64,000 nt of DNA from Natronomonas gomsonensis. GTDB taxonomy: Archaea > Halobacteriota > Halobacteria > Halobacteriales > Haloarculaceae. Made by a program: the position numbers and the translations under genes. Below the pieces are notes generated by a model that saw only the letters and a list, made by a program, of their open reading frames with translations, ran no database searches and was not told the origin of the DNA. Each line of letters starts with the position of its first letter. Position 1 is the first letter of the stretch. The DNA lies in contig NZ_JACAWU010000002.1 in the NCBI RefSeq assembly GCF_013391635.1, positions 1,054,001-1,118,000 on the forward strand, written 5' to 3'. Shown piece by piece: positions 51,188 to 60,437 of the stretch.

Positions 51188-51781
51188 TCAGTATATATTG
51201 AACCCGTCGGTGTCGAGATAGTTGTGTGCGACCGTAATGGCATGGTCAGCGTGGAGTGCCTTCGGGCCGAGGGAAACGCGTTCGTCGGCCAACTCGGCGA
51301 GGCATTCGGCCTCGTCGTCGGTGAAGTCGTGGTGGTCCGAGAGAACGAACGCTGAGTCACTTGGTGGTTCGAGTTCGACCACGGGCCGGCCCTCTTCGTG
51401 GAGTTCGACGACCGTGCTCTCCTCGGCGACAGAGCGGACAGTCGACTCGAAATCCCCTTTGCCAATGTAGACGCCAGGAGAGGGGTTTGCCTCCATCGCG
51501 CCGATGGCGCCCTCACGGGCTTCGAGCGCGCCGCGAATCAGCGCTGCCGTCGACCGCTCGTCGGGATTGAGTCGCCGCAGCTCCGTGCCTTCGAAGCGAA
51601 CGACGTACTCGTCGGCCAACACGAGGTGGACGCAAACGTCCTCACGGAGCGCGTGTGAGAGGAAAAAAGCGCTGTTGACACACCGACACAACACGTCGAG
51701 ACGGCCGGTGCCGGGCAGGTCTTCGAGCGAGAAGTCGGGAGTCGTCGGCGCGTCGTGGCCGACGATGACGAACTGGCGCAT
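51188..51781 (-). CDS. trmY: tRNA (pseudouridine54-N1)-methyltransferase TrmY
   Basis: The protein has 197 residues, the family length. SPOUT features are visible: N-terminal FVIVGHDAPTTPDFSLEDLP, the SAM knot region FVLSDHHDFTDDE and VSLGPKALHADHAITVAHNY near the C-terminus. TrmY makes N1-methylpseudouridine at position 54 of archaeal tRNA. Downstream of UDP-glucose dehydrogenase, same strand. Confidence 0.95.
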   Translation of the reverse strand: MRQFVIVGHDAPTTPDFSLEDLPGTGRLDVLCRCVNSAFFLSHALREDVCVHLVLADEYVVRFEGTELRRLNPDERSTAALIRGALEAREGAIGAMEANPSPGVYIGKGDFESTVRSVAEESTVVELHEEGRPVVELEPPSDSAFVLSDHHDFTDDEAECLAELADERVSLGPKALHADHAITVAHNYLDTDGFNIY

Positions 51782-51825
51782 ACAGTTCGTTGCAATGGCT
51801 GGTGGTATAGGCGTCGCGTTTTACT

Positions 51826-53121
51826 CTACCAGGTCAGCCCCTCGTAGGTGAGTCCGTCCCGTCGGCTAATGATACGCCGGCCATCTACGACCACGGGGTC
51901 GGCCATCTCGTCGAACTCCTCGTATAGGTCAGTGAACTCCGGCCAGTCAGTGACGACGGCCACGCCGTAAGCGCCGTCGAGGGCCTCTGCCGCTGAGTCG
52001 ACGTATTCGATATCAGTGTACTGTTCGGCCATTGCCTCGTTGGCCAGTGGGTCGTAGGCGACGATGTCGGCGCCGCGATTCTGCAGCCCTTCGATGATCG
52101 GCTTGGCACGAGAGCCGCGGATGTCGTCGGTTCCGGCTTTGAACGCCAACCCGAGGACAGCGATGCGTTTGGCCTCGCTATCGACGTGGGAATCGAGCAG
52201 TTCGAGCATGCGCTCGGGTTGGCCATCGTTGACTTCGATTGCGGCTTCTATCATCGCCGGCCTGTAGTCGTTGTCCCGGGCAGCCGCAGCGAGGGCAGCG
52301 GTCTCTTTCGGGAAGCAGCTACCCCCCCAACCCACCCCGGAATTGAGGAACCGCTCGCCGATGCGGTCGTCCATCCCCATCGCGTCGGCGACCGCGTAGG
52401 TGTCGACACCGAACTCCTTGCAGATGTTACCGAGGTCGTTGATGAGGCTCACCTTCGCCGCGAGGAAGGCGTTGCTGGCGTACTTTATCATCGCCGCCTC
52501 CCGACGCCCGGTTTCGACAGTTGGTACATCCCAGTCGGTGATGAGCGGTTCGTACAACTCAGCGAGCTGTTGGAGCGCACGTGGGTCGCCGTCGGTGCCG
52601 ATGACGATTCGGTCGGGGTCCATGAAGTCGTCCACGGCGCTGCCCTCACGTAGGAATTCGGGGTTGACGGCGACGCCGAACTCTTCGCCGTCGGTCTTCC
52701 CTGAGGCACGTTCGATTGCCGGGATCAGTTCGTCTTCGATAATGTCGGGGAGGACAGTCGATTTGACGACGACAAGATGATAGCCGTCTTTGTCGGCGAT
52801 TGCTTCACCGACGTCTTCGGCGGCCGCGAGGAGACCGCTCGGGTCGATAGAGCCGTCCTCAGTAGCGGGCGTCCCGACGGCGAGGAAAGTGAGGTCGGTG
52901 TCAGCAGCGGCCGCGTGGTCGGTGGTCGCTTTGAGGCGCGATCCGGCGTACGCCGAAACCAGCGGGTCAAGTCCGGGTTGGTGGATGGTCGTTTCGCCAG
53001 CATCGAGTCGTTCGACAGTCTCCTCGTCGACGTCGATAGCGGTGACATCGTGGCCGAGGTCGGCCAGACACGCCGACAGCGTGGTCCCGACGTAGCCGCT
53101 TCCGACGACGCTTACGTTCAT
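51826..53121 (-). CDS. aglM: UDP-glucose 6-dehydrogenase (AglM-like)
   Basis: The protein has 431 residues. NAD motif VSVVGSGYVGTTLSACLA, Glu in NPEFLREGSAVDDF, catalytic Cys in GVGWGGSCFPKE, and LGLAFKAGTDDIRGSRA complete the enzyme. It oxidises UDP-glucose to UDP-glucuronate; in Haloferax AglM feeds S-layer N-glycosylation with hexuronic acids. It lies near a polysaccharide locus, so may also supply that. Confidence 0.92.
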   Translation of the reverse strand: MNVSVVGSGYVGTTLSACLADLGHDVTAIDVDEETVERLDAGETTIHQPGLDPLVSAYAGSRLKATTDHAAAADTDLTFLAVGTPATEDGSIDPSGLLAAAEDVGEAIADKDGYHLVVVKSTVLPDIIEDELIPAIERASGKTDGEEFGVAVNPEFLREGSAVDDFMDPDRIVIGTDGDPRALQQLAELYEPLITDWDVPTVETGRREAAMIKYASNAFLAAKVSLINDLGNICKEFGVDTYAVADAMGMDDRIGERFLNSGVGWGGSCFPKETAALAAAARDNDYRPAMIEAAIEVNDGQPERMLELLDSHVDSEAKRIAVLGLAFKAGTDDIRGSRAKPIIEGLQNRGADIVAYDPLANEAMAEQYTDIEYVDSAAEALDGAYGVAVVTDWPEFTDLYEEFDEMADPVVVDGRRIISRRDGLTYEGLTW

Positions 53122-53216
53122 GCCTCTGGGTTGCAGTCGGGAGGGTTTGAGGCTTCGGCTTACCGCTGACGGGCGGCAGCCCCCACACTTACCCTGCCAG
53201 CCGCGGTCGAAGAAGT

Positions 53217-54113
53217 ATGTCGACGGCTGAACCCTCCGATAGCCGCCTGGCCGAATACTCGCTGTCTCGTTCGCTGGCGTTGCAGTGGACCGCGGTCTCC
53301 ACCATGGGATTCGTCGCCGGTCTATTCGCCTTCATCGGCGTGTACTACCTCGCCACCGGCGACAGCGCCGCCTTCGCCTTCGGTATCGGGAGCGACGCCG
53401 GCTGGTGGAACGCCGGGTTGTCGATACTCGTGTTCCTCACGTTGCTGTTCGGCGTTATTATTCCTCACGAACTCGTCCACGGACTAGCGATGCGACTGTA
53501 CGGCGGGCGGCCGCGATACGGCCTCGGTCTCTCGTACTTCGTCTTCCCGTATGCCTACGCAACGGCCGAAGACCGCTTCACCCGAAACCAGTTTCTCGTC
53601 ATCACCCTCGCCCCGCTAGTCGTGTTGACGCTGGTCGGCACGCCGCTGATGGTCGCGTTGGAACTCCCGTGGCTGGCCGTCCCGCTTGCGGCGAACGCTG
53701 GTGGTGCGGTCGGCGACGTGTGGATGGCGCTGACGATGCTTAGCTATCCATCGACCGTGACGGTACTCGATACGCGAACCGGGCTGTCGGTGTATGGTCA
53801 ACCCGATGAGGCGCCATCGATGGGGGATCAATCACCAGTTAGAGTCGTTTGGGACGTACTCTTGGGCACCGGGGCGGCCGCACTTGCCGTGTTAGTAGTC
53901 GTTGCTGTCGTCGTGCCGTTGGTGTTAGGAGTGACTGGAGTAGGGTCGATACGCCTCGGTTTCCCGAACTCGCCGCTGTTCCTCTTTGCCTACGAGACGA
54001 GCGCCGACGGCTTCTCCTACAGCGTCGGGCCGTTATGGTTGGTACTCGCTCCGGTTCTCGGAGTAGTGTATGCGTACATGCGTGCATATCGGCATGGAGG
54101 AGTCTGTGCATAG
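53217..54113 (+). CDS. Membrane metalloprotease-like protein (DUF3267)
   Basis: The protein has 298 residues, about six membrane helices. The zinc motif HELVHGLAMRLYG (HExxH) lies in helix 3, near residue 84; a YFVFPYAYATAEDRFTRNQF stretch follows. C-terminal helices and loop complete the DUF3267 shape. Intramembrane proteolysis is likely from the motif, unproven. Divergent from aglM. Confidence 0.8.
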   Translation: MSTAEPSDSRLAEYSLSRSLALQWTAVSTMGFVAGLFAFIGVYYLATGDSAAFAFGIGSDAGWWNAGLSILVFLTLLFGVIIPHELVHGLAMRLYGGRPRYGLGLSYFVFPYAYATAEDRFTRNQFLVITLAPLVVLTLVGTPLMVALELPWLAVPLAANAGGAVGDVWMALTMLSYPSTVTVLDTRTGLSVYGQPDEAPSMGDQSPVRVVWDVLLGTGAAALAVLVVVAVVVPLVLGVTGVGSIRLGFPNSPLFLFAYETSADGFSYSVGPLWLVLAPVLGVVYAYMRAYRHGGVCA

Positions 54114-54154
54114 GAGATCGGATGGAAAATGCTACTGAGATATGGTGATATTGA

Positions 54155-54379
54155 TTACAAGTAGCCAGTGATTACCTTAGACGGTCCAGCACTCATATTT
54201 ACGGCTGCGTAAGTATCATTTGCGTCTTTCTCGCAATCAATTCTCAGCACCTGGTTTAGTCTGTGATATTTGAAGATTATGTTTGCATAGTGGGGGAAGA
54301 CCCACAGGTTGTGGCCGGGTTCAAGTATGGCATGCGCCCCAACTTTGAGTCGTTCGGCCGTCATCTCGCTAACATCCAT
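54155..54379 (-). CDS. Hypothetical protein (74 residues), AT-rich
   Basis: The frame MDVSEMTAERLKVGAHAILE to VITGYL is plausible but low in GC and less acidic than neighbours. No TATA box at the usual spacing was seen. It could be a gene fragment at the edge of the imported polysaccharide locus. Confidence 0.3.
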   Translation of the reverse strand: MDVSEMTAERLKVGAHAILEPGHNLWVFPHYANIIFKYHRLNQVLRIDCEKDANDTYAAVNMSAGPSKVITGYL

Positions 54380-54575
54380 ATTCGTTTACTTCTGACCTGG
54401 AGCCGGCGGACATTCCGATAACCTGGTGCCCACATATCTCCACCCAATGACGCTAACGATAATTAATTATTAGCAGAGATACGGGTGTCTGAGAACTTAT
54501 ACATAGTTCAGTAGTCAATTCTGTCATCGCCGTCCAAAAAAGCCATTCGTATACCCCTAGTAGGTGGTATTATAG

Positions 54576-55703
54576 ATGTCTAGCCAGCCTTCCGTTTGCG
54601 TCGTTACGCAACCACTTGCTTCAGCAAGCGAGACGGCGACAATGCAGTTACTTGAGGTTCTGAGTGCGGTCACAACAGTATCACTCGTCACAGCGCATCT
54701 CTCAAAAAATTCCTCGCTGAGGGACGCCTACGAGACCGTCGAAATAAGCGACGCCCCGACAGGTGAGAGACTTCCAACGGCGGCTGCACGGTTCCTCCGT
54801 AACCAGCTACGAATTTGTCGGGCAGTTCTTCAACGGGACGAGGATGTCATTCTATTCTTCGGTTCAACGTCGTACTTGCTGCCCATCCTTTTTGCGAATC
54901 TTCTCGGCAAGACTGTCGTACTCCAACCACGAGGAAACGTGCCTGAGTCGCTCTATCAGGTCTGGTGCGAAAAGCTTCCATATCCCATTGCGTACTTTGC
55001 TTCGCGGCTGGTTTGGGGTCTCGAACGATTGGGATACCAAGCGGCCGACGCGATAATAACTCTCTCATCGGGGATGGCCGACGACCTTGAGTTAGGTATA
55101 CATGAGGAGAAGCTCCACCGTAACGGAGCCTGGCACGTAGATACCGAGCAGTTCCGGCCGATTACTCCATACCAAGAGCGCGACCGCTGTCTCGGGTACG
55201 TTGGACGGTTGGCGGAAGAGAAAGGCATCAGGGAGCTAGTTGACATCGTAGCAGAACTCCCTACCAATATTAAATTTGTGTTCGTTGGCGACGGTGAATT
55301 ACGGTCGTGGATTGCCGACGAACTCGCGACCGAAATTAACGCTGGAAGAGTAGAGATAACCGGCTGGGTCAACCACAACCGAGTTCCCGAACTCCTCAAC
55401 CAGTTTCGGCTCTTAGTAATGACATCGCGGACCGAGGGACTCCCTACTACGATATTGGAATCGATGGCATGTGGGACGCCCGTGTGTGCGCGTCCGGTCT
55501 CAGGTGTGACAGATGTCGTGCTGCCTGGAATGACTGGTTACTTGCTCAAGGAAGAGACACCTCCAGAAGCCGCCGAGCGAATCGTCTCGGTACTGGAAGC
55601 CACCTCCACGGAGACGAGCGACGAGTGTCGTACCTTCGCCGAAGAGGAGTATAGCTTCGCGGCCGCGATAGAGCGTTACGAATCGATACTCTCAACCCTT
55701 TAA
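54576..55703 (+). CDS. Glycosyltransferase family 4
   Basis: The protein has 375 residues, GT-B fold. The C-terminal donor domain shows CLGYVGRLAEEKGIRELVDI, FVFVGDGELRS and the E-x7-E region RTEGLPTTILESMACG. The N-terminal acceptor domain begins PSVCVVTQPLASASE and contains a hydrophobic membrane-docking stretch near 85-105. It transfers a sugar from an NDP-sugar to a glycan. TATA-like CGTATACCC lies about 25 bases upstream. First gene of the surface-polysaccharide locus; GC lower than region D. Confidence 0.9.
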   Translation: MSSQPSVCVVTQPLASASETATMQLLEVLSAVTTVSLVTAHLSKNSSLRDAYETVEISDAPTGERLPTAAARFLRNQLRICRAVLQRDEDVILFFGSTSYLLPILFANLLGKTVVLQPRGNVPESLYQVWCEKLPYPIAYFASRLVWGLERLGYQAADAIITLSSGMADDLELGIHEEKLHRNGAWHVDTEQFRPITPYQERDRCLGYVGRLAEEKGIRELVDIVAELPTNIKFVFVGDGELRSWIADELATEINAGRVEITGWVNHNRVPELLNQFRLLVMTSRTEGLPTTILESMACGTPVCARPVSGVTDVVLPGMTGYLLKEETPPEAAERIVSVLEATSTETSDECRTFAEEEYSFAAAIERYESILSTL

Positions 55704-55787
55704 CCGGCTAGACACACTCTACCCGATTCTGACTCCCGAGCCCGCCTCCTCCGATTAAAATAAATTGTTCCAGACGAGTGATGATAT

Positions 55788-55979
55788 ATGGAATTGACGC
55801 TCGATGTTGATGATGACACCGGAGCCGTACTTGAGCGACGAGCCGACGAACACGGGTTCGACTCAATCGAGGAGTACGCTGAGACGGTGCTGTCCCTCGT
55901 GATGAATGAACTGGAGAACGACACAAAGCGAAATGAAGAGGTCGAGAGTCGCCTCGAGGATCTCGGCTATCTCAGCTGA
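55788..55979 (+). CDS. Small RHH/antitoxin-like protein (63 residues)
   Basis: The frame MELTLDVDDDTGAVLERRAD then GFDSIEEYAETVLSLVMNEL shows a beta strand, helix, helix pattern as in ribbon-helix-helix proteins, with an acidic end. TATA (TTAAAATAAAT, 55755-55765) is 28 bases upstream, giving a leaderless message. Its 3' end overlaps the opposing AlkP gene by eight bases. Confidence 0.5.
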   Translation: MELTLDVDDDTGAVLERRADEHGFDSIEEYAETVLSLVMNELENDTKRNEEVESRLEDLGYLS

Positions 55980-57519
55980 GTGATATCTGATTTGCTGCTT
56001 GTCGGATTCGTCTTTTCTCGGCCATCTTCATGTCCACCTGACGGTACGTTGGCTTCCTCCGATCAGGGTCGCTCTCCTCAGCAAAGATATCGGTCCGGAC
56101 CTCCCCGTCCATGTCGGTCGGTACCGAACACCCGCGGAGATGCAGGAGGGTGGGCGCCAAGTCGAGGATGCTTAATGGTTCGGTCTCGCCCTGAGTAAAG
56201 CTGGGACCTGTAGCCACGAATAGGCCCTCGCGTTTGTTCTCTCCCCGCCAGCCATCCTCTTCAGGCCTACTGAAAATCTCGTCACGACCGATACCACCCG
56301 GTATGTGAATGCCGGAACCCTGGTCAATCACGAGATCCGGAGCTTCGTTGCTGTACTGCCCAGAATACACTTCCTCTCCCCGGTAGACATCAGCTACAAT
56401 CGCCTCCCCGCGCGGTCCCTTGACGCTTAACAGCTTCTCGCGAAGTTCTTCTCGAATATCATCGTACTCTGAGGAATTCCGATTGTGGGTAATATAGAGA
56501 GGTCCCTGTCCACTTGCGACGGCATCAGTCTTTTCCCAGTCGATGTTCGACGCCTTACTTTCATGGATAAGCTGTCCCTGTTCGTCGGGTATCATGTCGC
56601 GTATCCGCTGTGGGGTTAACCGGACAGCCAAATCCTGAAGTCCGATAATTGACGCCAACCGGAGAAGTCGGTCTCTATTGATACCCAGCCCGTGTACGAA
56701 TTCAGCGACGCCGGCATCAAGTTCCAGGTACCCTTCCCGTTCAAGCCACGTGTTAATATTGAACGTGCATTCGATTTGGTTCGCCCCATGGTCGCTCATG
56801 AGGACGACATCAAAGCCTTCGTCAAGGAATTTCCCTAGGTGTTTATCAATAATCTGCCACCCTTGGAGTGTGTACTTGTGGTCCCAGAAGTAATGATGTA
56901 GTGAGTTGATATAGAACGTAGTCACTTGCAGGAAGGTAAGGTTGTACTCTTCGAAGAGATCATGTGCCACATTGAACCGGATGTCAATAAGATCTAGAAT
57001 TTCATCAGCCGCAGCGTTGGGCGTTGCCCGGAGTTCGTTCTTCGTTGTGACTTGATAGTCGTACTCCTCACGGAGGCGGTGTTCAAGACTGGCCGGATAG
57101 GTGTAACCAGTGTTCTCGCTATCAGGCGCCCCTGAGACAACGAACTCATCAACCTCTTTTGGTGGATACGTTGTCGGCACACCGAGGACCCCGGGCCGTT
57201 CATCATCGATCTCAGAAAGTACCTCCCAGTACTCGGCCTCAACGTTTTTCCTATCGCTTGGATAATATATACGTCGTTGATCGATATCGATATTCTCCCA
57301 CCAAAAGATGCCGAATTTTCCAGGATTCTTCCCCGTTGCGTAGGATTTCCAATTCGGCGACGTGACAGGGGGTAGCACAGAGTGCAGGTCCGTAGAGACA
57401 CCCTCCTTAATAGCCTGCTCAACGTTGGGTAGTTTTCCGTCGGCAATCCACGGTTCGAGGAGTTCGAAGTGCGCGCCGTCAAGACCGAACACGACCGTCT
57501 TCGGTCGTTCCTTGCTCAT
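55972..57519 (-). CDS. Alkaline-phosphatase-superfamily phosphodiesterase/transferase
   Basis: The protein has 515 residues. Metal/nucleophile motifs of the type I phosphodiesterase group: VVFGLDGAHFELLEPWI (Asp), LPPVTSPNWKSYATGKNP (Thr/Ser nucleophile region), DVVLMSDHGANQIECTF (Asp-His) and HIPGGIGRDEIF (His). Similar proteins sit in archaeal polysaccharide loci and may hydrolyse or transfer phospho groups. It shares a bidirectional promoter with the deacetylase gene. Confidence 0.85.
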   Translation of the reverse strand: MSKERPKTVVFGLDGAHFELLEPWIADGKLPNVEQAIKEGVSTDLHSVLPPVTSPNWKSYATGKNPGKFGIFWWENIDIDQRRIYYPSDRKNVEAEYWEVLSEIDDERPGVLGVPTTYPPKEVDEFVVSGAPDSENTGYTYPASLEHRLREEYDYQVTTKNELRATPNAAADEILDLIDIRFNVAHDLFEEYNLTFLQVTTFYINSLHHYFWDHKYTLQGWQIIDKHLGKFLDEGFDVVLMSDHGANQIECTFNINTWLEREGYLELDAGVAEFVHGLGINRDRLLRLASIIGLQDLAVRLTPQRIRDMIPDEQGQLIHESKASNIDWEKTDAVASGQGPLYITHNRNSSEYDDIREELREKLLSVKGPRGEAIVADVYRGEEVYSGQYSNEAPDLVIDQGSGIHIPGGIGRDEIFSRPEEDGWRGENKREGLFVATGPSFTQGETEPLSILDLAPTLLHLRGCSVPTDMDGEVRTDIFAEESDPDRRKPTYRQVDMKMAEKRRIRQAANQISLS

Positions 57520-57542
57520 GTTGTGGGGTACGTACCACGGAA

Positions 57543-57550
57543 CCTATACC
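57543..57550. promoter_or_regulatory. Bidirectional TATA box
   Basis: CCTATACC is centred 27-28 bases from both the leftward ATG (57519) and the rightward ATG (57575). A palindrome GGTACGTACC (57527-57536) lies on the leftward side. Confidence 0.5.
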
Positions 57551-57574
57551 TTCTGGAGTAGTAGAAGTCTCCGA

Positions 57575-58498
57575 ATGGCTGGACAAGTCACAATTAGCCT
57601 TGAGGTGGAACTAGGGTGGGGGTTCCACGACCTCGCTCCACCGTCAGATATTCCCGAACTCAGTGATGACGGGAAGGCGGAGCGAGCCGCTCTCGAACGA
57701 TTGTTAGAACTTTGTGACGAGTTCGAAATACCGATTAGCTTCGACGTTGTCGGTCACCTCCTCCTTAACACCTGCAGTGGGAATCACAAAGGCCCACACC
57801 CAGAGGGGTGGTTTGACGCAGATCCCGGAACCAATGTTGATCGGGACCCCCTGTTCTACGCGCCTGACCTCATTGAAGCGATTCGTGAGTCCAATGTAGA
57901 TCATGAAATATGCACTCATACATTTAGCCATATCCTCTGTGCAGAAGTTTCGCGCGATGTAGTGGACTGGGAGCTTTCGAAGGTGGAGGAGGTTCACCCC
58001 GAGTCATTGACATCGATGGTGCCACCACGCCACAGCGACCCTCCTCGAGATGTAATCGAAGATCACGGTATCTCGGTGATACGGATGCCCTTTGATGAGG
58101 CCCGACCGTCAAACCCGATCAGGGAGTATCTCTGGACGCTACTCCGAAACCATCCCGTCGGAGACCCAGTAGATATAGAGGGGATAACCGAGACACGGTC
58201 GTCATCATTGATGACACTCACAGCGACGTACCTCTCCCGAGGGGTAGCAAATCCACATCTGGCCTATCGTGTCTTGCCTCGCCGCATGCGACAGGCTCAC
58301 CATGAGCAATTTCTCCTGTCAGGGCTAAAGCGGGCCGTCCGAGATGACACTTCGATTCACTACTGGAGCCACCTGTACAACCTCGCGAACGAATCTCAGT
58401 GGCCTCCAATTGAAACGTTCATAAAAACGCTTGCGAACCACCACAAGGCTAACGAGATATCAATCGTCCCTATGCGAGGACTCAACAGTTGGCCTTAG
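57575..58498 (+). CDS. Polysaccharide deacetylase-like protein
   Basis: The protein has 307 residues from the ATG at 57575 (MAGQVTISLEVELGW). VTISLEVELGWGF (motif 1, the usual Asp-Asp is changed), IPISFDVVGHLL, HEICTHTFSHIL (H-x3-H metal motif) and IHYWSHLYNLAN fit the NodB-type fold. Substitution of the first Asp pair by Glu leaves activity uncertain. It probably trims N-acetyl groups of the locus polysaccharide. Confidence 0.75.
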   Translation: MAGQVTISLEVELGWGFHDLAPPSDIPELSDDGKAERAALERLLELCDEFEIPISFDVVGHLLLNTCSGNHKGPHPEGWFDADPGTNVDRDPLFYAPDLIEAIRESNVDHEICTHTFSHILCAEVSRDVVDWELSKVEEVHPESLTSMVPPRHSDPPRDVIEDHGISVIRMPFDEARPSNPIREYLWTLLRNHPVGDPVDIEGITETRSSSLMTLTATYLSRGVANPHLAYRVLPRRMRQAHHEQFLLSGLKRAVRDDTSIHYWSHLYNLANESQWPPIETFIKTLANHHKANEISIVPMRGLNSWP

Positions 58499-58524
58499 TC
58501 AGTTTCGCTACTTGAAATAGCCAC

Positions 58525-59673
58525 CTACTTGTCGATCAGTTGCTCTATGTCGGTCGCGATGGAGTCTGCCAATTGGTCCCACGTATGGTTCGCAGCGACG
58601 TAATCGTGGCCACGACGTCCCATCTCAAGGAGTTCGGTCCGAGGGCGTTCTTTCAGTTCGGTTATCGCTTTGGCGACATCGTCAACTTCCGTGGAGTCGA
58701 TGGTGAGGCCCGCCCCAATTTCGCCAACGAACTCGAATGCTTCCCTTGAGTCGGTTATTACGGGACGCTCACAAATGAGGTATTCGTAACACTTGATAGC
58801 ATTTCCTGGGTGGTCTGGGGCTATTACCCCGTACATCACATCACAGGCGGCGATGTATTCGTCGATACGGTCATGGTCTATATAGCCCGTGAATCGAATG
58901 CGATCAGTCAAACCCTCTTCTGCGACAAGTTCTTCCAGACGCTTCCGCTGGGGTCCATCACCGACAATAATGACTGAAACGTCGTCGAACTCGGCGGTTG
59001 CGAGTATCAGGTGGTCAACCTTGTGATAGGCTTCGAGGCTGCCAACAAATCCAACCACGAATTCCGAAGGATCGATATCAAAATCTAGTCCGCGCCGAGA
59101 TGTTTCGAGATCGTCGGTCTTGAAGTTCGCTGGATTCACCGCGTTGGCGAAGAGGTTCGTCTCCGCTTGTTCCGGACGGCGAATCGTGTCTGTCCGTTGT
59201 TTAATTTCTTTGAATGCGGCATACACTTCGTCGGCTGCCCGAACATTAATATGGAACAACAACCGCAAAATAGTACTAAATTTGAGGTCCTCGTGGGAAA
59301 GTCCGCGAACGAGCAGGATATACGGAAGTCCGTACATCGTTGTCCCGACCGGCGCGGATATCATCGTTGGAGAGTGGCGGCTAACGACTGCATCCGGATC
59401 CATCTCCTGGATAGCTCTGTGGATCTTCACCAACATCTTAGTCTGCGTCTCAAATCGAGTCCGGATTGATCCATCTAATTGTTGCGGTAGGAAATAGAAC
59501 TTTGCGATATCATACTGTATTTCCTCCGGCATCGTCCGAAGCGGCGACGGACAGATCACCGATACCCGGAGGTCAGGATGCCTGCACAGTGCTGCTACCA
59601 CCTCCCGGGTCGCGATATTGTGACCAAGCGTGCCAGAGAGGTCTGACGTGGTTACGAACAGGATGTTGTTCAC
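58525..59673 (-). CDS. Glycosyltransferase family 4
   Basis: The protein has 382 residues. Donor-domain motifs are VVGFVGSLEAYHKVDHLI, VIIVGDGPQRKRLEEL and AIKCYEYLICERPVI. The acceptor domain starts ILFVTTSDLSGTLGHNI, a His/Asn-rich glycan site. It ends 27 bases from the deacetylase stop, convergent. It probably adds one sugar to the surface polysaccharide. GC is lower than the genome average here. Confidence 0.9.
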   Translation of the reverse strand: MNNILFVTTSDLSGTLGHNIATREVVAALCRHPDLRVSVICPSPLRTMPEEIQYDIAKFYFLPQQLDGSIRTRFETQTKMLVKIHRAIQEMDPDAVVSRHSPTMISAPVGTTMYGLPYILLVRGLSHEDLKFSTILRLLFHINVRAADEVYAAFKEIKQRTDTIRRPEQAETNLFANAVNPANFKTDDLETSRRGLDFDIDPSEFVVGFVGSLEAYHKVDHLILATAEFDDVSVIIVGDGPQRKRLEELVAEEGLTDRIRFTGYIDHDRIDEYIAACDVMYGVIAPDHPGNAIKCYEYLICERPVITDSREAFEFVGEIGAGLTIDSTEVDDVAKAITELKERPRTELLEMGRRGHDYVAANHTWDQLADSIATDIEQLIDK

Positions 59674-60437
59674 TGCTGTCCATCTCAGATTTCCAGTGAA
59701 GTTAACCTTTGGAAGAAGCAGTCGGCGCCATCCATGTTTATGTCTGAATCGGTTCTAGAGTGGTTCTAGATTATCAGGTCGACCCACCGGGTCAACGAAC
59801 GAATTTACTTTCTTATAACAGCCCGTTTGAGCCCGGAGAGACTCAGAAGCCGTGCGGATGGACGGTTCACCGTGAAGGCCCGGAGTAGCTCAATAATTAC
59901 TCAGATCCTAGCCTTTTCCCTCAATACGTACGCCTTAGAGTGTACATACACAGCGTAAAAATAAACGAGCTGTCACCAAGTTAGATGGGTGAGTGGAGTA
60001 GCGCGAATATCCGTTTGGTCGGGATCATAGGCGACGCTGAGTGGCCCCCAATATCTCACATCCCGATGAATATGCGCCGAGATACGCGTGTGGCGGATTC
60101 GTCGCTTCACCTCATGGAAGCCATCGAATTCAACCGTCGGACTCACGACGAAGTTGAGTAGCTGCTTGGTCCTATCAAAGTTGATCGAAGAGATTCCCAT
60201 AGCGTTGACGAGCGTTTCAAGAGCTTTCGAGATCGTACTGTTCAGGTAATCATTACACTATCGGACCAATGAAATCGAAACAGAGACCTTATTCAGTATA
60301 TCAAGCCTGCCGTGATTCTTCAGCGACTTGCATAAGGACAACGCCCCGAGAATCTCAGTTCTCTAGGTTGAGTTCCGAATCTAACAGAGTGTAATACTAG
60401 AAAGAAACTTAACTGCCAACTCAAATAGCAAGCATAC
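59674..60437. other. Long AT-rich intergenic stretch in the polysaccharide locus
   Basis: 764 bases, AT-rich with no clear operon. It holds one weak leftward frame (59973-60200). No IS end or tRNA seen; likely a scar from locus exchange. Confidence 0.35.
59973..60200 (-). CDS. Possible hypothetical protein or gene fragment
   Basis: The frame MGISSINFDRTKQLLNFVVS to TPLTHLTW is protein-like (VKRRIRHTRISAHIHRDVRY) and the same frame continues about 20 codons upstream without an ATG. It looks like the end of a longer lost gene. Confidence 0.3.
   Translation of the reverse strand: MGISSINFDRTKQLLNFVVSPTVEFDGFHEVKRRIRHTRISAHIHRDVRYWGPLSVAYDPDQTDIRATPLTHLTW

Noticed and set aside
50266..51201. 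311-codon rightward frame over the tRNA and the membrane protein gene
   Set aside because: It crosses a tRNA gene and is antisense to a clear polytopic membrane protein.
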